Positions 16,942 to 25,789 of a stretch of DNA of 64,000 nt are shown here, one piece after another. The stretch's first letter is position 1, and each line of letters begins with the position of its first letter. Both the position numbers and the translations under genes were made by a program. The notes under the pieces were generated by a model. The model was not told the DNA's origin. It searched no databases and saw nothing but the letters and a program-made list of their open reading frames with translations. This DNA is from Streptomyces eurythermus (GTDB lineage Bacteria > Actinomycetota > Actinomycetes > Streptomycetales > Streptomycetaceae). The stretch spans positions 62,572-126,571 of the forward strand of contig NZ_BMSK01000016.1 in assembly GCF_014649115.1 (NCBI RefSeq), given 5' to 3'.

Positions 16942-17649
16942 ATGGACCACGCGGTAGCCGTCATCGGCGGCACGGGCCGGACCGGCCGTCTCATCGCGGA
17001 GCAGTTGGCGCGGCGCGGCGAGCGCGTCCGGACCCTGGCGCGGCGGCCCTGCCGGGACACGCCCGCCGACGGCATCACCCGCTTCACCGCCGATGTCCGG
17101 GACCCGGCCAGTCTGAGGATCCCGCTCCGCGGCTGCTCGGCCGTCGTCTACTGCGTGGAGCCCGGTACCGACGACGAAGGCCCCGACTCCCCCCGGGCGA
17201 CGATGTACCAGGGCGTTCGCCATGTCGTCGCCGCCAGTACCGCCTCCGGTGAGCGCCCGCACATCGTGCTGGTCAGCCAGGTGCACACCACGCACCTGGG
17301 CCACCCGCTGAACGCCTACGGCGGCCTGCTCGACTGGCGCCGGGCGGGGGAGGAGGTGGTGCGGGCGTCGGGACTGCCCTACACGATCGTCCGCCCGGGC
17401 TGGCTGACCGACGACTGTGCCGGCGACCACGGCCTCCGGCTGGCCCAGGGAGACGACCAGACCGGCTACGTCTGCCGCCGTGACCTGGCGCGGGCCTGTG
17501 TGCAGGCCCTCTGCTCCCCGTCCGCGATCGGGGTGACCTTCGAACTCTTCAACGGCTCCGGCGTCTCCCCCTGGATGCCGGACGATCTGTCCGGCGCCTG
17601 GGACATGGCCTTCGCCGCGCTGGAGGGGGATCTGGAGATGGCCGCGTAG
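16942..17649 (+). CDS. NAD(P)-binding NmrA-like / atypical SDR protein
   Basis: A 235-residue Rossmann protein starting after AGGGAGG. It opens with AVIGGTGRTGRLIAEQLARR (GxxGxxG dinucleotide site), followed by the substrate-side YTIVRPGWL motif common to NmrA/SDR_a5 proteins. It probably reduces or senses NAD(P)H; no substrate can be named. It shares the same design and many stretches (VVYCVEPGT, TMYQGV, GGLLDWRRAGE, YTIVRPGWLT) with the protein at 38506, so the two are paralogues within the locus. It is the first gene of a ten-gene plus-strand unit. Confidence 0.85.
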   Translation: MDHAVAVIGGTGRTGRLIAEQLARRGERVRTLARRPCRDTPADGITRFTADVRDPASLRIPLRGCSAVVYCVEPGTDDEGPDSPRATMYQGVRHVVAASTASGERPHIVLVSQVHTTHLGHPLNAYGGLLDWRRAGEEVVRASGLPYTIVRPGWLTDDCAGDHGLRLAQGDDQTGYVCRRDLARACVQALCSPSAIGVTFELFNGSGVSPWMPDDLSGAWDMAFAALEGDLEMAA

Positions 17650-17794
17650 ACCGGGCCGATGGCTTCACGACGCCCCTCGGCGCGCGCGTTTCCCCGCCAC
17701 GCGCCGGCCCCCGATCCCGGTGCGCGGCCCCCGCGTCGGCCCGCCGGCTGTACACGCAGCGCTTCAGCATGCCCGGAAACGGAGAACCCCCGCG

Positions 17795-19954
17795 ATGACA
17801 ACAGCCGCCAAGAACCACCGTACTTATTCCGACAGCATCGCCGGTTACGTCACCTCGTACGAACCGACTCGCGACTGCTTCACCCTGCGCACCACGGACG
17901 ACCGGCACTTCACCATCCACCTGGGCAGCTCGGTGAACTCGCAGATCGTGCGCAACCTGGGGGACCCACCCCATGACACGAGCGCCGGCACCCGCGACAT
18001 GCTCACCGAGGGCCGCTACGTCCTGGTGTACGGGCTGTTCCACCAGTACCCGGACGGAGAGCGGATCGAGGCCCGCTCCATCACGTTCGCCGAGGAGCAC
18101 CGCGGCTCCTACGTCTTCGAACAGCCCGGCTGGTGGCAGCAGCAGGCGCGCGAGATAGCCGACTTCTATCTGCGCGCCCACTTCCCCGACGGCGTCTACG
18201 ACTGGAGCAGGTTCCGCACCCACGTCACCCTGTCCGGAACGCACCTTCCCGACACGGGGCAGGACGTCCGGCAGGAGACCGACACCATCTCCCGCCTGGT
18301 GTACGGGCTGGCCACCGCCTATCTGCTCACGGGTGAGGACCGCTTCCTCGAAGCGGCCGAATCCGGCACCGCCTACCTGCGCGAACACATGCAGGTCGCC
18401 GACGACAGGGCGGGCATCGCCTACTGGTACCACGGCATCGACATCTCCCCCAGCGGCCGCCAGCGCAAGGTCTACGCGTCCGAGTTCGGCGACGACTACG
18501 ACGCCATCCCGATGTACGAGCAGATCTACGCGCTGGCCGGGCCCACCCAGACCTACCGCGTCACGGGCGACCCGAAGATCCTCGCCGACATCGACCGGAC
18601 CATCGAGCTGTTCCGCCGCTACTTCCGCGACGACGAGCAGGGCGGGTTCTTCTCCCATCTGGACCCGATCACCATGGACCCGCGCGCCGACTCGCTGGGC
18701 CGCAACCGGTCCCGCAAGAACTGGAACTCGGTCGGCGACCACGCGCCCGCCTACCTGATCAACGCCTATCTCGCCACCGGCCGCGAGTCGTTCGCCGAGC
18801 TGCTGCTGGACACCGCGGACACCATCTGCCGGCACTTCCCGGACGAGCCCGACAGCCCCTTCGTACAGGAGCGTTTCCACGAGGACTGGAGCCCGGACCG
18901 GACCTGGGGCTGGCAGCAGGACCGCGCGGTGGTCGGGCACAACCTCAAGATCGCGTGGAACCTGACCCGTATCCGCGCGGTGGCGGACAAGCCCGAGTAC
19001 GCGCGGCTCGCCGAGCGCATCGCCGAGATCATGCCCCCGGTCGGCAGCGACGTCCAGCGAGGCGGCTGGTACGACGTCGTCGAGCGGAAGGCCGACGAGT
19101 GCGGCACGCACCGGCTGGTCTGGCACGACCGCAAGGCGTGGTGGCAGCAGGAGCAGGCGATCCTGGCCTACCTGATCCTGGCCGGTGTCGGCGGGGACCC
19201 GGAGCACCGTCGCCTCGCGCGGGAGGCGGCCTCCTTCTACAACGCCAACTTCCTCGACTACGACGACGGCGGCGTGTACTTCAACGTGCTCGCCAACGGC
19301 ATCCCCTACCTCGTCGGCACCGAGCGGCTCAAGGGCAGCCACTCGATGTCCGGGTACCACTCGCTGGAACTGTGCTACCTGGCCGCCACGTACACGGGCC
19401 TGATGCTCACCGAGGAACCCATCACCCTGCACTTCCGGCCGCGGCCCGACGCCCTGCCGGAGCGAGTGCTGCGCGTGGCCCCGGACCTGCTGCTGCCCGG
19501 CACCGTGACCCTGGACCGCGTCTGGGTCGAGGGCGAGCCGTACCACGACTTCGACGCCGACGCCCTGACGGTACGGCTGCCCGCGGGCGACCGTCCGCTG
19601 CGGGTCCGGGTCGAGATCGCTCCCGCGGACATGCGCCTGCGCATCAGCAGCGAGTCCGACGGGGACACCGCACGGATGCGCTTCCGGGGTGTCATCGACG
19701 CGGCGGAGCTGGAACGCTTCCGCCGCGCGCTGACGGAAGTCCTCGCCGACGAGCCCAGGCAGGTGGAGTTCGACCTGAGCGGCGTCACCGAGATGTGCCG
19801 TCCGGCCATCAACGAACTCCTCTTCCAGCGGGCCAAGTCGGGCCTGGAGACGCACTTCGTGATCACGGGTGACGCCCAGCCCGGCATCACGGCGGACCTG
19901 CTCGCCACGGACGCCTTCATCCTCGCCCCGGCGTCCCTCGCGGAGCAGTCCTGA
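17795..19954 (+). CDS. AGE-family epimerase-like barrel fused to STAS-like domain
   Basis: A 719-residue protein. Residues 1 to about 105 form a small beta domain. Residues about 110-560 match the (alpha/alpha)6 barrel of N-acylglucosamine 2-epimerases (AGE/renin-binding), with DRTIELFRRYFRDDEQGGFF, AVVGHNLKIAWNLTRI and WWQQEQAILAYLIL containing the usual His/Trp/Glu positions. Residues about 613-719 look like a STAS-type fold (RMRFRGVIDAAELERF, VEFDLSGVTEMCRPAINEL). The start ATG follows GGAG; upstream in-frame codons lack a site. It probably acts on a sugar or glucan product of the locus; the STAS part suggests partner binding. Confidence 0.8.
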   Translation: MTTAAKNHRTYSDSIAGYVTSYEPTRDCFTLRTTDDRHFTIHLGSSVNSQIVRNLGDPPHDTSAGTRDMLTEGRYVLVYGLFHQYPDGERIEARSITFAEEHRGSYVFEQPGWWQQQAREIADFYLRAHFPDGVYDWSRFRTHVTLSGTHLPDTGQDVRQETDTISRLVYGLATAYLLTGEDRFLEAAESGTAYLREHMQVADDRAGIAYWYHGIDISPSGRQRKVYASEFGDDYDAIPMYEQIYALAGPTQTYRVTGDPKILADIDRTIELFRRYFRDDEQGGFFSHLDPITMDPRADSLGRNRSRKNWNSVGDHAPAYLINAYLATGRESFAELLLDTADTICRHFPDEPDSPFVQERFHEDWSPDRTWGWQQDRAVVGHNLKIAWNLTRIRAVADKPEYARLAERIAEIMPPVGSDVQRGGWYDVVERKADECGTHRLVWHDRKAWWQQEQAILAYLILAGVGGDPEHRRLAREAASFYNANFLDYDDGGVYFNVLANGIPYLVGTERLKGSHSMSGYHSLELCYLAATYTGLMLTEEPITLHFRPRPDALPERVLRVAPDLLLPGTVTLDRVWVEGEPYHDFDADALTVRLPAGDRPLRVRVEIAPADMRLRISSESDGDTARMRFRGVIDAAELERFRRALTEVLADEPRQVEFDLSGVTEMCRPAINELLFQRAKSGLETHFVITGDAQPGITADLLATDAFILAPASLAEQS

Positions 19955-20019
19955 CCGCAGCCGCCGGGCCCGATCATCCACGGCCCCGGCAAGCCACCCA
20001 TCCAAAGGAGCAATCCGTC

Positions 20020-21468
20020 ATGGAGAGCAGCCGTACGCACGAGATCGTGGCGGGCTGGTTCGACGCCATCGCCCGAGGCGACATGGACTCGGTCTTCGGC
20101 ACCCTGTCGAAGGACATCGTCTTCGAGCTCCCCGTCGACAAGTGGAACCAGGTCATCCCCTACCTCGGACGTCATGTGGGCCCCGAGGCCGTGGCCCAGG
20201 CGTTCGCGGTGCGCGCCGAGACGACCGAGGTCATCGACTACGGAGTGCGCGACCTGCGGGCCGAGGGCGACACGGCCTTCGCGGTGATCTACACCCTCGG
20301 CGCCCACACCCGTACCGGCCGGCGGTTCGAGATCGAGGACGCCCACCGGATCACCCTCGACGAGGACGGCAAGATCGCCCGGTGGAAGGTCTACTTCGAC
20401 CCCAACGGAGAGGTCGCCGCGTTCAACGCCGACCGTGAGGAGCGGCTCCTCGAGGCGATCCGCTCCGGTGACGCCCGGCTGGCCGCCGAGCTGATCGAGG
20501 CCGGCGCGGACGTCGACCACCGCGACGACGAATCCGGCCTCACGGCACTGCTCCTCGCCGCCGGCCGCGGTGACGAGCCGATCGTCCGGCTGCTGCTGGA
20601 CGCGGGCGCCGACCCCTTCACCACCGACTCGCGGGCCGGTGCCACCGCGCTGCACAAGGCGGTCCAGGGCGGCAGCCTCCCGGTCGCCCGGCTCCTCGTG
20701 GAGGCCGGCGCGTTCATCGACGCCGTCGCGCCCACCACGGGACACACCCCGCTGATGGACGCGCTCTGGTACAAGCACCCCGACCTCGTCGGCTACTTCC
20801 TCGACCAGGGCGCCAACCTCGAACTGCGCACGCACTACGGCTTCTCGCTCCAGGAGCACTTCGACTACGAGCTGGGCGTCAACACCGAGGGCCGGGACCT
20901 GCTGCTGCGCTCCGAGCAGCTGATGAAGGAGCGCCGCAGGTCCGACGCCGAGGCCGTCGCCGACCAGCACCTCATGGCCGCGGTCGCGGACGGCGACACC
21001 GAGGGCGTGCGCAAGCTGCTGGCCGACGGCGCGACCGTGGACACCGTGTACCCGCGGGTGGGCGGCTTCAACGACGGGCACACCCCCCTGCTGGTCGCCA
21101 CCCGCGACGGACACACCGAGATCGCCCGCCTCCTCCTCGAGGCCGGGGCGGACGTCAACGCGGTCGAGCCCTGCTTCGGCGCGGTGCCCCTGCACAAGGC
21201 CGTCTACAACGGCCACGCGGACATCACCGCCCTCCTGGTCACCCAGGACGGCATCGACCTGGACTTCCAGGGCGCGACCAACGGCTACACCCCGCTGCAC
21301 GACGCGCTGTGGCACGGCTACGAGGACTGCGCCCGCATCCTCCTCGACGCGGGCGCCGGCACGGACCTGACCGGACACGACGGCAAGACGCCCCTCGACG
21401 TGGCCGTCGACACCTTCGGAGACGCACACCCGATCTGCGCCAGGCTGCGCGCCGCGCAGGCCGGCTGA
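20020..21468 (+). CDS. SnoaL-like domain fused to ankyrin repeats
   Basis: A 482-residue cytoplasmic protein. Residues 1 to about 138 form a SnoaL/NTF2-like cone (HEIVAGWFDAIARGDMDSVF, IEDAHRITLDEDGKIARWKVYFDPNG). The rest consists of about eight ankyrin repeats in two blocks (about 143-290 and 325-480) with the usual GxTALHxAxxxGxxxxVxxLLxxGAD pattern, for example GATALHKAVQGGSLPVARLL. SnoaL domains can be enzymes or small-molecule binders, and ankyrins bind proteins. It starts after AAAGGAG and is followed by the small MIase-like gene. Confidence 0.88.
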   Translation: MESSRTHEIVAGWFDAIARGDMDSVFGTLSKDIVFELPVDKWNQVIPYLGRHVGPEAVAQAFAVRAETTEVIDYGVRDLRAEGDTAFAVIYTLGAHTRTGRRFEIEDAHRITLDEDGKIARWKVYFDPNGEVAAFNADREERLLEAIRSGDARLAAELIEAGADVDHRDDESGLTALLLAAGRGDEPIVRLLLDAGADPFTTDSRAGATALHKAVQGGSLPVARLLVEAGAFIDAVAPTTGHTPLMDALWYKHPDLVGYFLDQGANLELRTHYGFSLQEHFDYELGVNTEGRDLLLRSEQLMKERRRSDAEAVADQHLMAAVADGDTEGVRKLLADGATVDTVYPRVGGFNDGHTPLLVATRDGHTEIARLLLEAGADVNAVEPCFGAVPLHKAVYNGHADITALLVTQDGIDLDFQGATNGYTPLHDALWHGYEDCARILLDAGAGTDLTGHDGKTPLDVAVDTFGDAHPICARLRAAQAG

Positions 21469-21504
21469 ACCGTCCCGCACCCTTCCGAACAGACAGGATC
21501 TCAG

Positions 21505-21813
21505 ATGCTCTTCTACGTCCAGATGAAGTGGAACCACGAGGGCCGCATCACCCTCGACGAACTGTGGGAGATCGAGCAGGCGGAGGCCGAGCACGCGGCC
21601 GAGACCGTGGACTCCGGTTTCTGCGTCGGCATCTGGAAGGTCGCCGCGCAGAAGCGCGTCATCGCCATCATCGACTCGCCGGACGCCGAGGAGCTCGACC
21701 GGACCGCGCTGGGCCGGCTCCCCATGCGCGAGTACCTGGAGTTCGAACAGGTGTGGCCACTGCGTGACTACGTGGGCTTCGCCGACGACGTCATCAAGCG
21801 CTACCAGGTCTGA
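21505..21813 (+). CDS. Muconolactone-isomerase-like small protein
   Basis: A 102-residue ferredoxin-fold protein beginning MLFYVQMKWNHEGRITLDEL and ending DYVGFADDVIKRYQV. The opening and the IWKVAAQKRVIAIIDSPDAEELDR segment fit the muconolactone delta-isomerase family of the catechol pathway. No other catechol pathway genes are here, so it more likely acts on another lactone or enol in the pathway of this operon. It lies 36 bases after the ankyrin gene and 18 before the DJ-1-type gene. Confidence 0.78.
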   Translation: MLFYVQMKWNHEGRITLDELWEIEQAEAEHAAETVDSGFCVGIWKVAAQKRVIAIIDSPDAEELDRTALGRLPMREYLEFEQVWPLRDYVGFADDVIKRYQV

Positions 21814-21831
21814 GCGGAGCGGAGGCAACCC

Positions 21832-22668
21832 ATGAGCAAGCACATCCTCATCGTCCTGTCCGAGTACGGCTACTGGGGGGAGGAGCTCGTAGGCCCGCTG
21901 GAGACGTTCGAGAAGGCGGGCTACGAGATCACCTTCGCGACCCCCACCGGCCGCCGTGCCCAGGCCCTGCCGCCGAGCATGGACCCCACCTACATCGACC
22001 CGCCGCTGGGCAAGTCGGTGACCAGCCCCGAGATGGCGGCGAAGGTGCGCGCCCTGGACGGCTCCAGCCGGCTGGACAACCCCCTGGACCTGTCCGCCTG
22101 GCTCCCGGACCGCCCCTACCGCAGCGACCCCGGCTTCCTGCGCGCCTACGAGGCGTACAACTCCCGCCTCGACCGGGTGCGCGCGGAGATCGCCGACCGC
22201 TACGACGCGCTGCTGATCGTCGGCGGCAGCGGCCCGATCGTGGACCTCGCCAACAACTGGCGCGTGCACGACCTCATCCTGGCCTTCCACGCCCTGGACC
22301 GGCCGATCGCCGCCGAGTGCTACGGCGTCGCCTGCCTCGCCTTCGCGCGGGACCAGGAGGACCGCACCAGCATCATCCGCAACAAGCACGTCACCGGTCA
22401 CTGCATCGAGTACGACTACAAGGACGGCACCGGCTTCATGGGGACCGACTTCGTCATCGGCCCGCCGCCGTACCCGCTGGAGTACATCCTGCGCGACGCG
22501 ACCGCGCCGAACGGCTCCTACATCGGCAACTTCGGCAAGGAGACCTCGGTCATCGTGGACTACCCGTTCATCACCGGACGGTCCACCCCGGACTCCTACC
22601 TGACCGGGGAGAAGGTCGTCGAGGTCCTGGAGCAGGGCCTGCGGCAGTGGGGATTCCACGCTTCCTGA
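21832..22668 (+). CDS. DJ-1/PfpI superfamily protein
   Basis: A 278-residue protein of the DJ-1/PfpI class I glutamine-amidotransferase-like superfamily. It starts MSKHILIVLSEYGYWGEELVG, has the YDALLIVGGSGP strand and the nucleophile-elbow Cys163 in AAECYGVACLAF. Family members include Hsp31-type glyoxalase III and deglycase enzymes, isonitrile hydratases and peptidases. A second, shorter family member lies downstream in the same unit. A role in handling a reactive aldehyde or dicarbonyl is possible but unproven. Confidence 0.85.
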   Translation: MSKHILIVLSEYGYWGEELVGPLETFEKAGYEITFATPTGRRAQALPPSMDPTYIDPPLGKSVTSPEMAAKVRALDGSSRLDNPLDLSAWLPDRPYRSDPGFLRAYEAYNSRLDRVRAEIADRYDALLIVGGSGPIVDLANNWRVHDLILAFHALDRPIAAECYGVACLAFARDQEDRTSIIRNKHVTGHCIEYDYKDGTGFMGTDFVIGPPPYPLEYILRDATAPNGSYIGNFGKETSVIVDYPFITGRSTPDSYLTGEKVVEVLEQGLRQWGFHAS

Positions 22669-22679
22669 CCGCCCCGACC

Positions 22680-22724
22680 GGCGGGCCGGCTTCCTTCCCG
22701 TCCGCTGCCGGAAGCCGGCCCGCC
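22680..22724. terminator. Strong intercistronic hairpin
   Basis: A perfect 15-bp stem (GGCGGGCCGGCTTCC and its complement) with a 15-base loop between the DJ-1-type gene and the ThDP-enzyme gene. It could partly terminate the operon, or act as an RNA-processing and stability element. Confidence 0.65.
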
Positions 22725-22757
22725 CCCCACACGCCCGCCCACGAAAGGTGGTATCCC

Positions 22758-24431
22758 ATGCCCAGCAGACGGCCCGCCAGGGTCGCCATGCTCGAACAGT
22801 TCCGGGCAGACGGTGTCGAGTTCATGTTCGGAAACCCGGGAACGGTCGAACAGGGATTCCTCGACGAACTGCGTGGCTTTCCCGACATCGAGTACATCCT
22901 GACGCTCCAGGAGTCGGTGGCCGTCGGCATCGCCGACGGGTACGCCCGGGCCACCCAGCAGCCGGCCCTGATCCAGCTGCACACCGGTGTCGGTCTCGGC
23001 AACGCCGTCGGCCTGCTCTACCAGGCCATGCGCGGTCACGCGCCGCTCGTGGTGGTGGCCGGCGAGGCGGGACTGCGGTACGAGGGCCTGGAGGCGCAGA
23101 TGGCCGCCGACCTGGTCGGCATGGCCCGGCCGGTCACCAAGTGGGCCACGCGTGTGGTCGACCCCGACTCCACGCTGCGCACCCTGCGCCGTGCCTTCAA
23201 GGTCGCCGCGACCGAGCCGCGCGGGCCCGTCCTGGTGGTGCTGCCGGCGGACGTCATGGACCGTACGACCGACGAACCCGTGGTGCCCACGTCGTACCTC
23301 GACACCTCCTCCGCGCCGAGCGACTCCACGCTCGCCCAGGCGGCCTCGCTCCTGGTCGGCGCGCGCAAGCCGCTCATCATCGCCGGCGACGGGGTGCACA
23401 CCGCGCACGCCCAGGAGGAGCTCGGCACCTTCGCCCGCCTGTGGGGCGCCGAGGTGTGGGGCGCGGACTGGGCCGAGGTGAACCTCCCGGTCGACCACCC
23501 CTGCTACGCCGGCCAGCTCGGCCACATGTTCGGCGAGAACAGCGCGCGGGTCACGAGTCAGGCCGACGCCGTCCTGATCGTGGGTACGTACGTCCTCCCC
23601 GAGGTCTACCCGGCCCTGTCCGGTGTGTTCGCCACCGGCGCCAAGGTGGTCCACATCGACCTCGACACCGGGGCGATCGCCAAGAACTTCCCCGTCGACC
23701 TGGGCGTCGTCGCGCATCCCAAGCCCGCTCTCGCCGGGCTCGCCCGGGTGCTGGAGGGCCTGATGGGGCCGGCCGACACCGAGCAGGCCGCCGCCCGGGT
23801 GCGGGAGCTGGCCGGCCGCAAGGAGGAGCAGCTGGCCCGGGAGACCGAGCAGGACCGGCTCCGCTCCGACGCGGTGCCCATGCCGGCCTCGGTCTTCGCC
23901 CGGGAACTGGCCTGCCGGCTCCCCGAGGGCGCCATCCTGTTCGACGAGGCGCTGACCTCGTCGCCGGACATCTTCCGCTATCTGCGGCCCAATCTCCCGG
24001 GCCACTGGTTCCAGACCCGTGGCGGCTCGCTCGGCGTGGGCATCCCCGGCGCGATCGGCGCCAAGCTGGCCCACCCCGGGCGCGAGGTCATCGGCTTCAC
24101 GGGCGACGGCGGCAGCATGTACACGATCCAGGCGCTGTGGACCGCGGCCCGGCACCAGATCGGCGCGAAGTTCGTGATCTGCAACAACGGTTCCTACGAA
24201 CTGCTGAAGGACAACATCGCGCAGTACTGGAACGAGCAGGGCATCGAAGCGCACGCCTTCCCGGACCTGTTCGACCTCAAGCCGGAGATCGGGTTCGTGG
24301 AGCTGTCCCAGTCCCTGGGCGTCCCCGCGATGCGGGTCGAGAAGGCCGACCAGGTCCCCGCGGCCGTGGAGGCCATGCTCGCCCAGCCGGGGCCCTTCCT
24401 GGTGGACCTGGTCACGGCCCGCGCCACCTGA
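22758..24431 (+). CDS. Thiamine-diphosphate-dependent enzyme (benzoylformate decarboxylase/ALS-like)
   Basis: A 557-residue ThDP enzyme with the three-domain order PYR, central, PP. The PYR domain has FMFGNPGTVEQGFL and the catalytic Glu52 in LTLQESVAVGIADGYARA. The PP domain holds the ThDP/Mg motif GDGGSMYTIQALWTAARHQ...NN (about 451-480). FGNPGT resembles benzoylformate decarboxylase and related 2-oxoacid decarboxylases or carboligases more than acetolactate synthase, and there is no regulatory subunit. It should cleave or join a 2-oxoacid or aldehyde in an unknown pathway with the neighbouring DJ-1, EthD and SDR proteins. Confidence 0.88.
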   Translation: MPSRRPARVAMLEQFRADGVEFMFGNPGTVEQGFLDELRGFPDIEYILTLQESVAVGIADGYARATQQPALIQLHTGVGLGNAVGLLYQAMRGHAPLVVVAGEAGLRYEGLEAQMAADLVGMARPVTKWATRVVDPDSTLRTLRRAFKVAATEPRGPVLVVLPADVMDRTTDEPVVPTSYLDTSSAPSDSTLAQAASLLVGARKPLIIAGDGVHTAHAQEELGTFARLWGAEVWGADWAEVNLPVDHPCYAGQLGHMFGENSARVTSQADAVLIVGTYVLPEVYPALSGVFATGAKVVHIDLDTGAIAKNFPVDLGVVAHPKPALAGLARVLEGLMGPADTEQAAARVRELAGRKEEQLARETEQDRLRSDAVPMPASVFARELACRLPEGAILFDEALTSSPDIFRYLRPNLPGHWFQTRGGSLGVGIPGAIGAKLAHPGREVIGFTGDGGSMYTIQALWTAARHQIGAKFVICNNGSYELLKDNIAQYWNEQGIEAHAFPDLFDLKPEIGFVELSQSLGVPAMRVEKADQVPAAVEAMLAQPGPFLVDLVTARAT

Positions 24432-24481
24432 CCCCCGCGGCCTGGCCCGCCCCAGGCGCGAAGCCCAGACAAGGAGTGCCC

Positions 24482-25078
24482 GTGCGACTGACCGGCCACA
24501 AGATCGCCGTGCTCATGGAGAGCGACTACTACGAGCCGGAGATCCTCTACTACCAGCAGCGCTTCCCCGAGGAAGGCGCCGAGATCCACTTCATGACCCG
24601 GATGTGGGGCGCCGACAAGCAGACCTTCACCGGCCATGAGCACCAGTTCCCCTTCGAGGTCACCCGCAGTTTCGAAGACCTCGACGACCGCGAGCTGGGC
24701 GAGTACTCGGCCGTCATCGTGCCCTCGGGCATGGTCGCGGACCGGCTGCGCTTCACGGAGGACCCCAAGGCCCTCCCGCCGGCCAGCCGGTTCCTGAAGC
24801 GCGCGTTCGACGACCCCGGAATGCTCAAGGGGATCATCTGCCACGGCATGTGGCTGGCCGCCCCGATCCCCGAGGTCGTACGCGGCCGGCGGGCCGTCGT
24901 GCACAACAACCTGCTGGGCGACCTGCGCAACATGGGCGGCATCTACGTCGACCAGGACGTGGTGATCGACGGGGACCTGGTCACCGCGCGCACCGGCAAC
25001 CACTGCCACCTGCTCGCCCGCACGCTCATCGACATCCTGGCCCAGCGCGCCCCCCGCACGGCGCCGCTGGCCGCCTGA
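24482..25078 (+). CDS. DJ-1/PfpI family protein
   Basis: A 198-residue member of the DJ-1/PfpI family, starting at a GTG after AAGGAG. It has MESDYYEPEILYYQQRF near the N-terminus and the elbow Cys120 in GIICHGMWLAAPIPEVVRGR, where the following His and the general layout match PfpI-like proteins. It ends with VTARTGNHCHLLARTLID, in the position where PfpI proteins have an ARTPxD-like segment. It is the second such protein in the operon, so the two may act on related carbonyl compounds or be redundant. Confidence 0.87.
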   Translation: MRLTGHKIAVLMESDYYEPEILYYQQRFPEEGAEIHFMTRMWGADKQTFTGHEHQFPFEVTRSFEDLDDRELGEYSAVIVPSGMVADRLRFTEDPKALPPASRFLKRAFDDPGMLKGIICHGMWLAAPIPEVVRGRRAVVHNNLLGDLRNMGGIYVDQDVVIDGDLVTARTGNHCHLLARTLIDILAQRAPRTAPLAA

Positions 25079-25094
25079 CCCCTACGGAGACACC

Positions 25095-25787
25095 ATGATC
25101 CACCAGCTGATCTTCGCCCATCCCAAGCCCGGCATGACCGAGGAGGAGTTCCAGCGCTACTGGCTGGAGGTCCACGGCCCCAACTACGCCGCCAAGATCC
25201 CGCAGATCGTCAAGTACTGCGTCGACACCCGCATCCCGCTCGGCCCCGAGCCGGACGACCCGATGTGGAGCGGCATCGCCGAGATCTGGCTCCGCAACGA
25301 CGAGGAGCAGATCGCCTCCCTCCAGACCCCGGAGTTCCTGGAGGGCGCGCGCAAGGACGAGCCCAACTGGGCCGCGTTCTGGCGCACCGTCGTCCTCGAC
25401 ACCGACGCGCACACCCTGAAGGCGGGCCCCGGCCCCGGCCGGCCGCACCCGGTGAAACTGGTGATGCTCGTCAAGCGGAAGAACGGCACGACCGTCGCCG
25501 AGTTCCGCGAACGCGCCCTGACCGGCCACGCCCGGCTGGCCCTGGACATCCCGGGGCTGCAGCGCTACCTGCAGTGCCATGTGCGCGACGGCGGCTACGC
25601 GATCGGCGAGCCCGTCCTGGACGCCGCCTGGCAGCTGTCCTTCGAGGACGAGACGGCCCTCGCCGCGGCGGTCGACTCGCCCGAGTTCAAGGCGTTCCAG
25701 GAGGACCTGTCGGCCTTCTGCGAAACGCGGTACATCCACAGCATGGCGGTGCGCGAGCACTGGCTGATCGGTACGGAGGACGTCTGA
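25095..25787 (+). CDS. Double EthD-domain protein
   Basis: A 230-residue protein made of two ferredoxin-like EthD domains. The first (1 to about 110) has MIHQLIFAHPKPGMTEEEFQ and RYWLEVHGPNYAAKIPQI. The second (about 120-228) has VKLVMLVKRKNGTTVAEFRE, then GHARLALDIPGLQRYL. EthD domains occur in ether and steroid degradation loci and in polyketide decarboxylase or cyclase-like enzymes that bind quinone-like compounds. It lies between the DJ-1 gene and the SDR gene, three bases before the latter. Confidence 0.88.
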   Translation: MIHQLIFAHPKPGMTEEEFQRYWLEVHGPNYAAKIPQIVKYCVDTRIPLGPEPDDPMWSGIAEIWLRNDEEQIASLQTPEFLEGARKDEPNWAAFWRTVVLDTDAHTLKAGPGPGRPHPVKLVMLVKRKNGTTVAEFRERALTGHARLALDIPGLQRYLQCHVRDGGYAIGEPVLDAAWQLSFEDETALAAAVDSPEFKAFQEDLSAFCETRYIHSMAVREHWLIGTEDV

Positions 25788-25789
25788 CC

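Noticed and set aside
19375..22659. Antisense open frame of over 1000 codons
   Set aside because: Mirror of the AGE, ankyrin and DJ-1 genes; no domain and no ribosome site.
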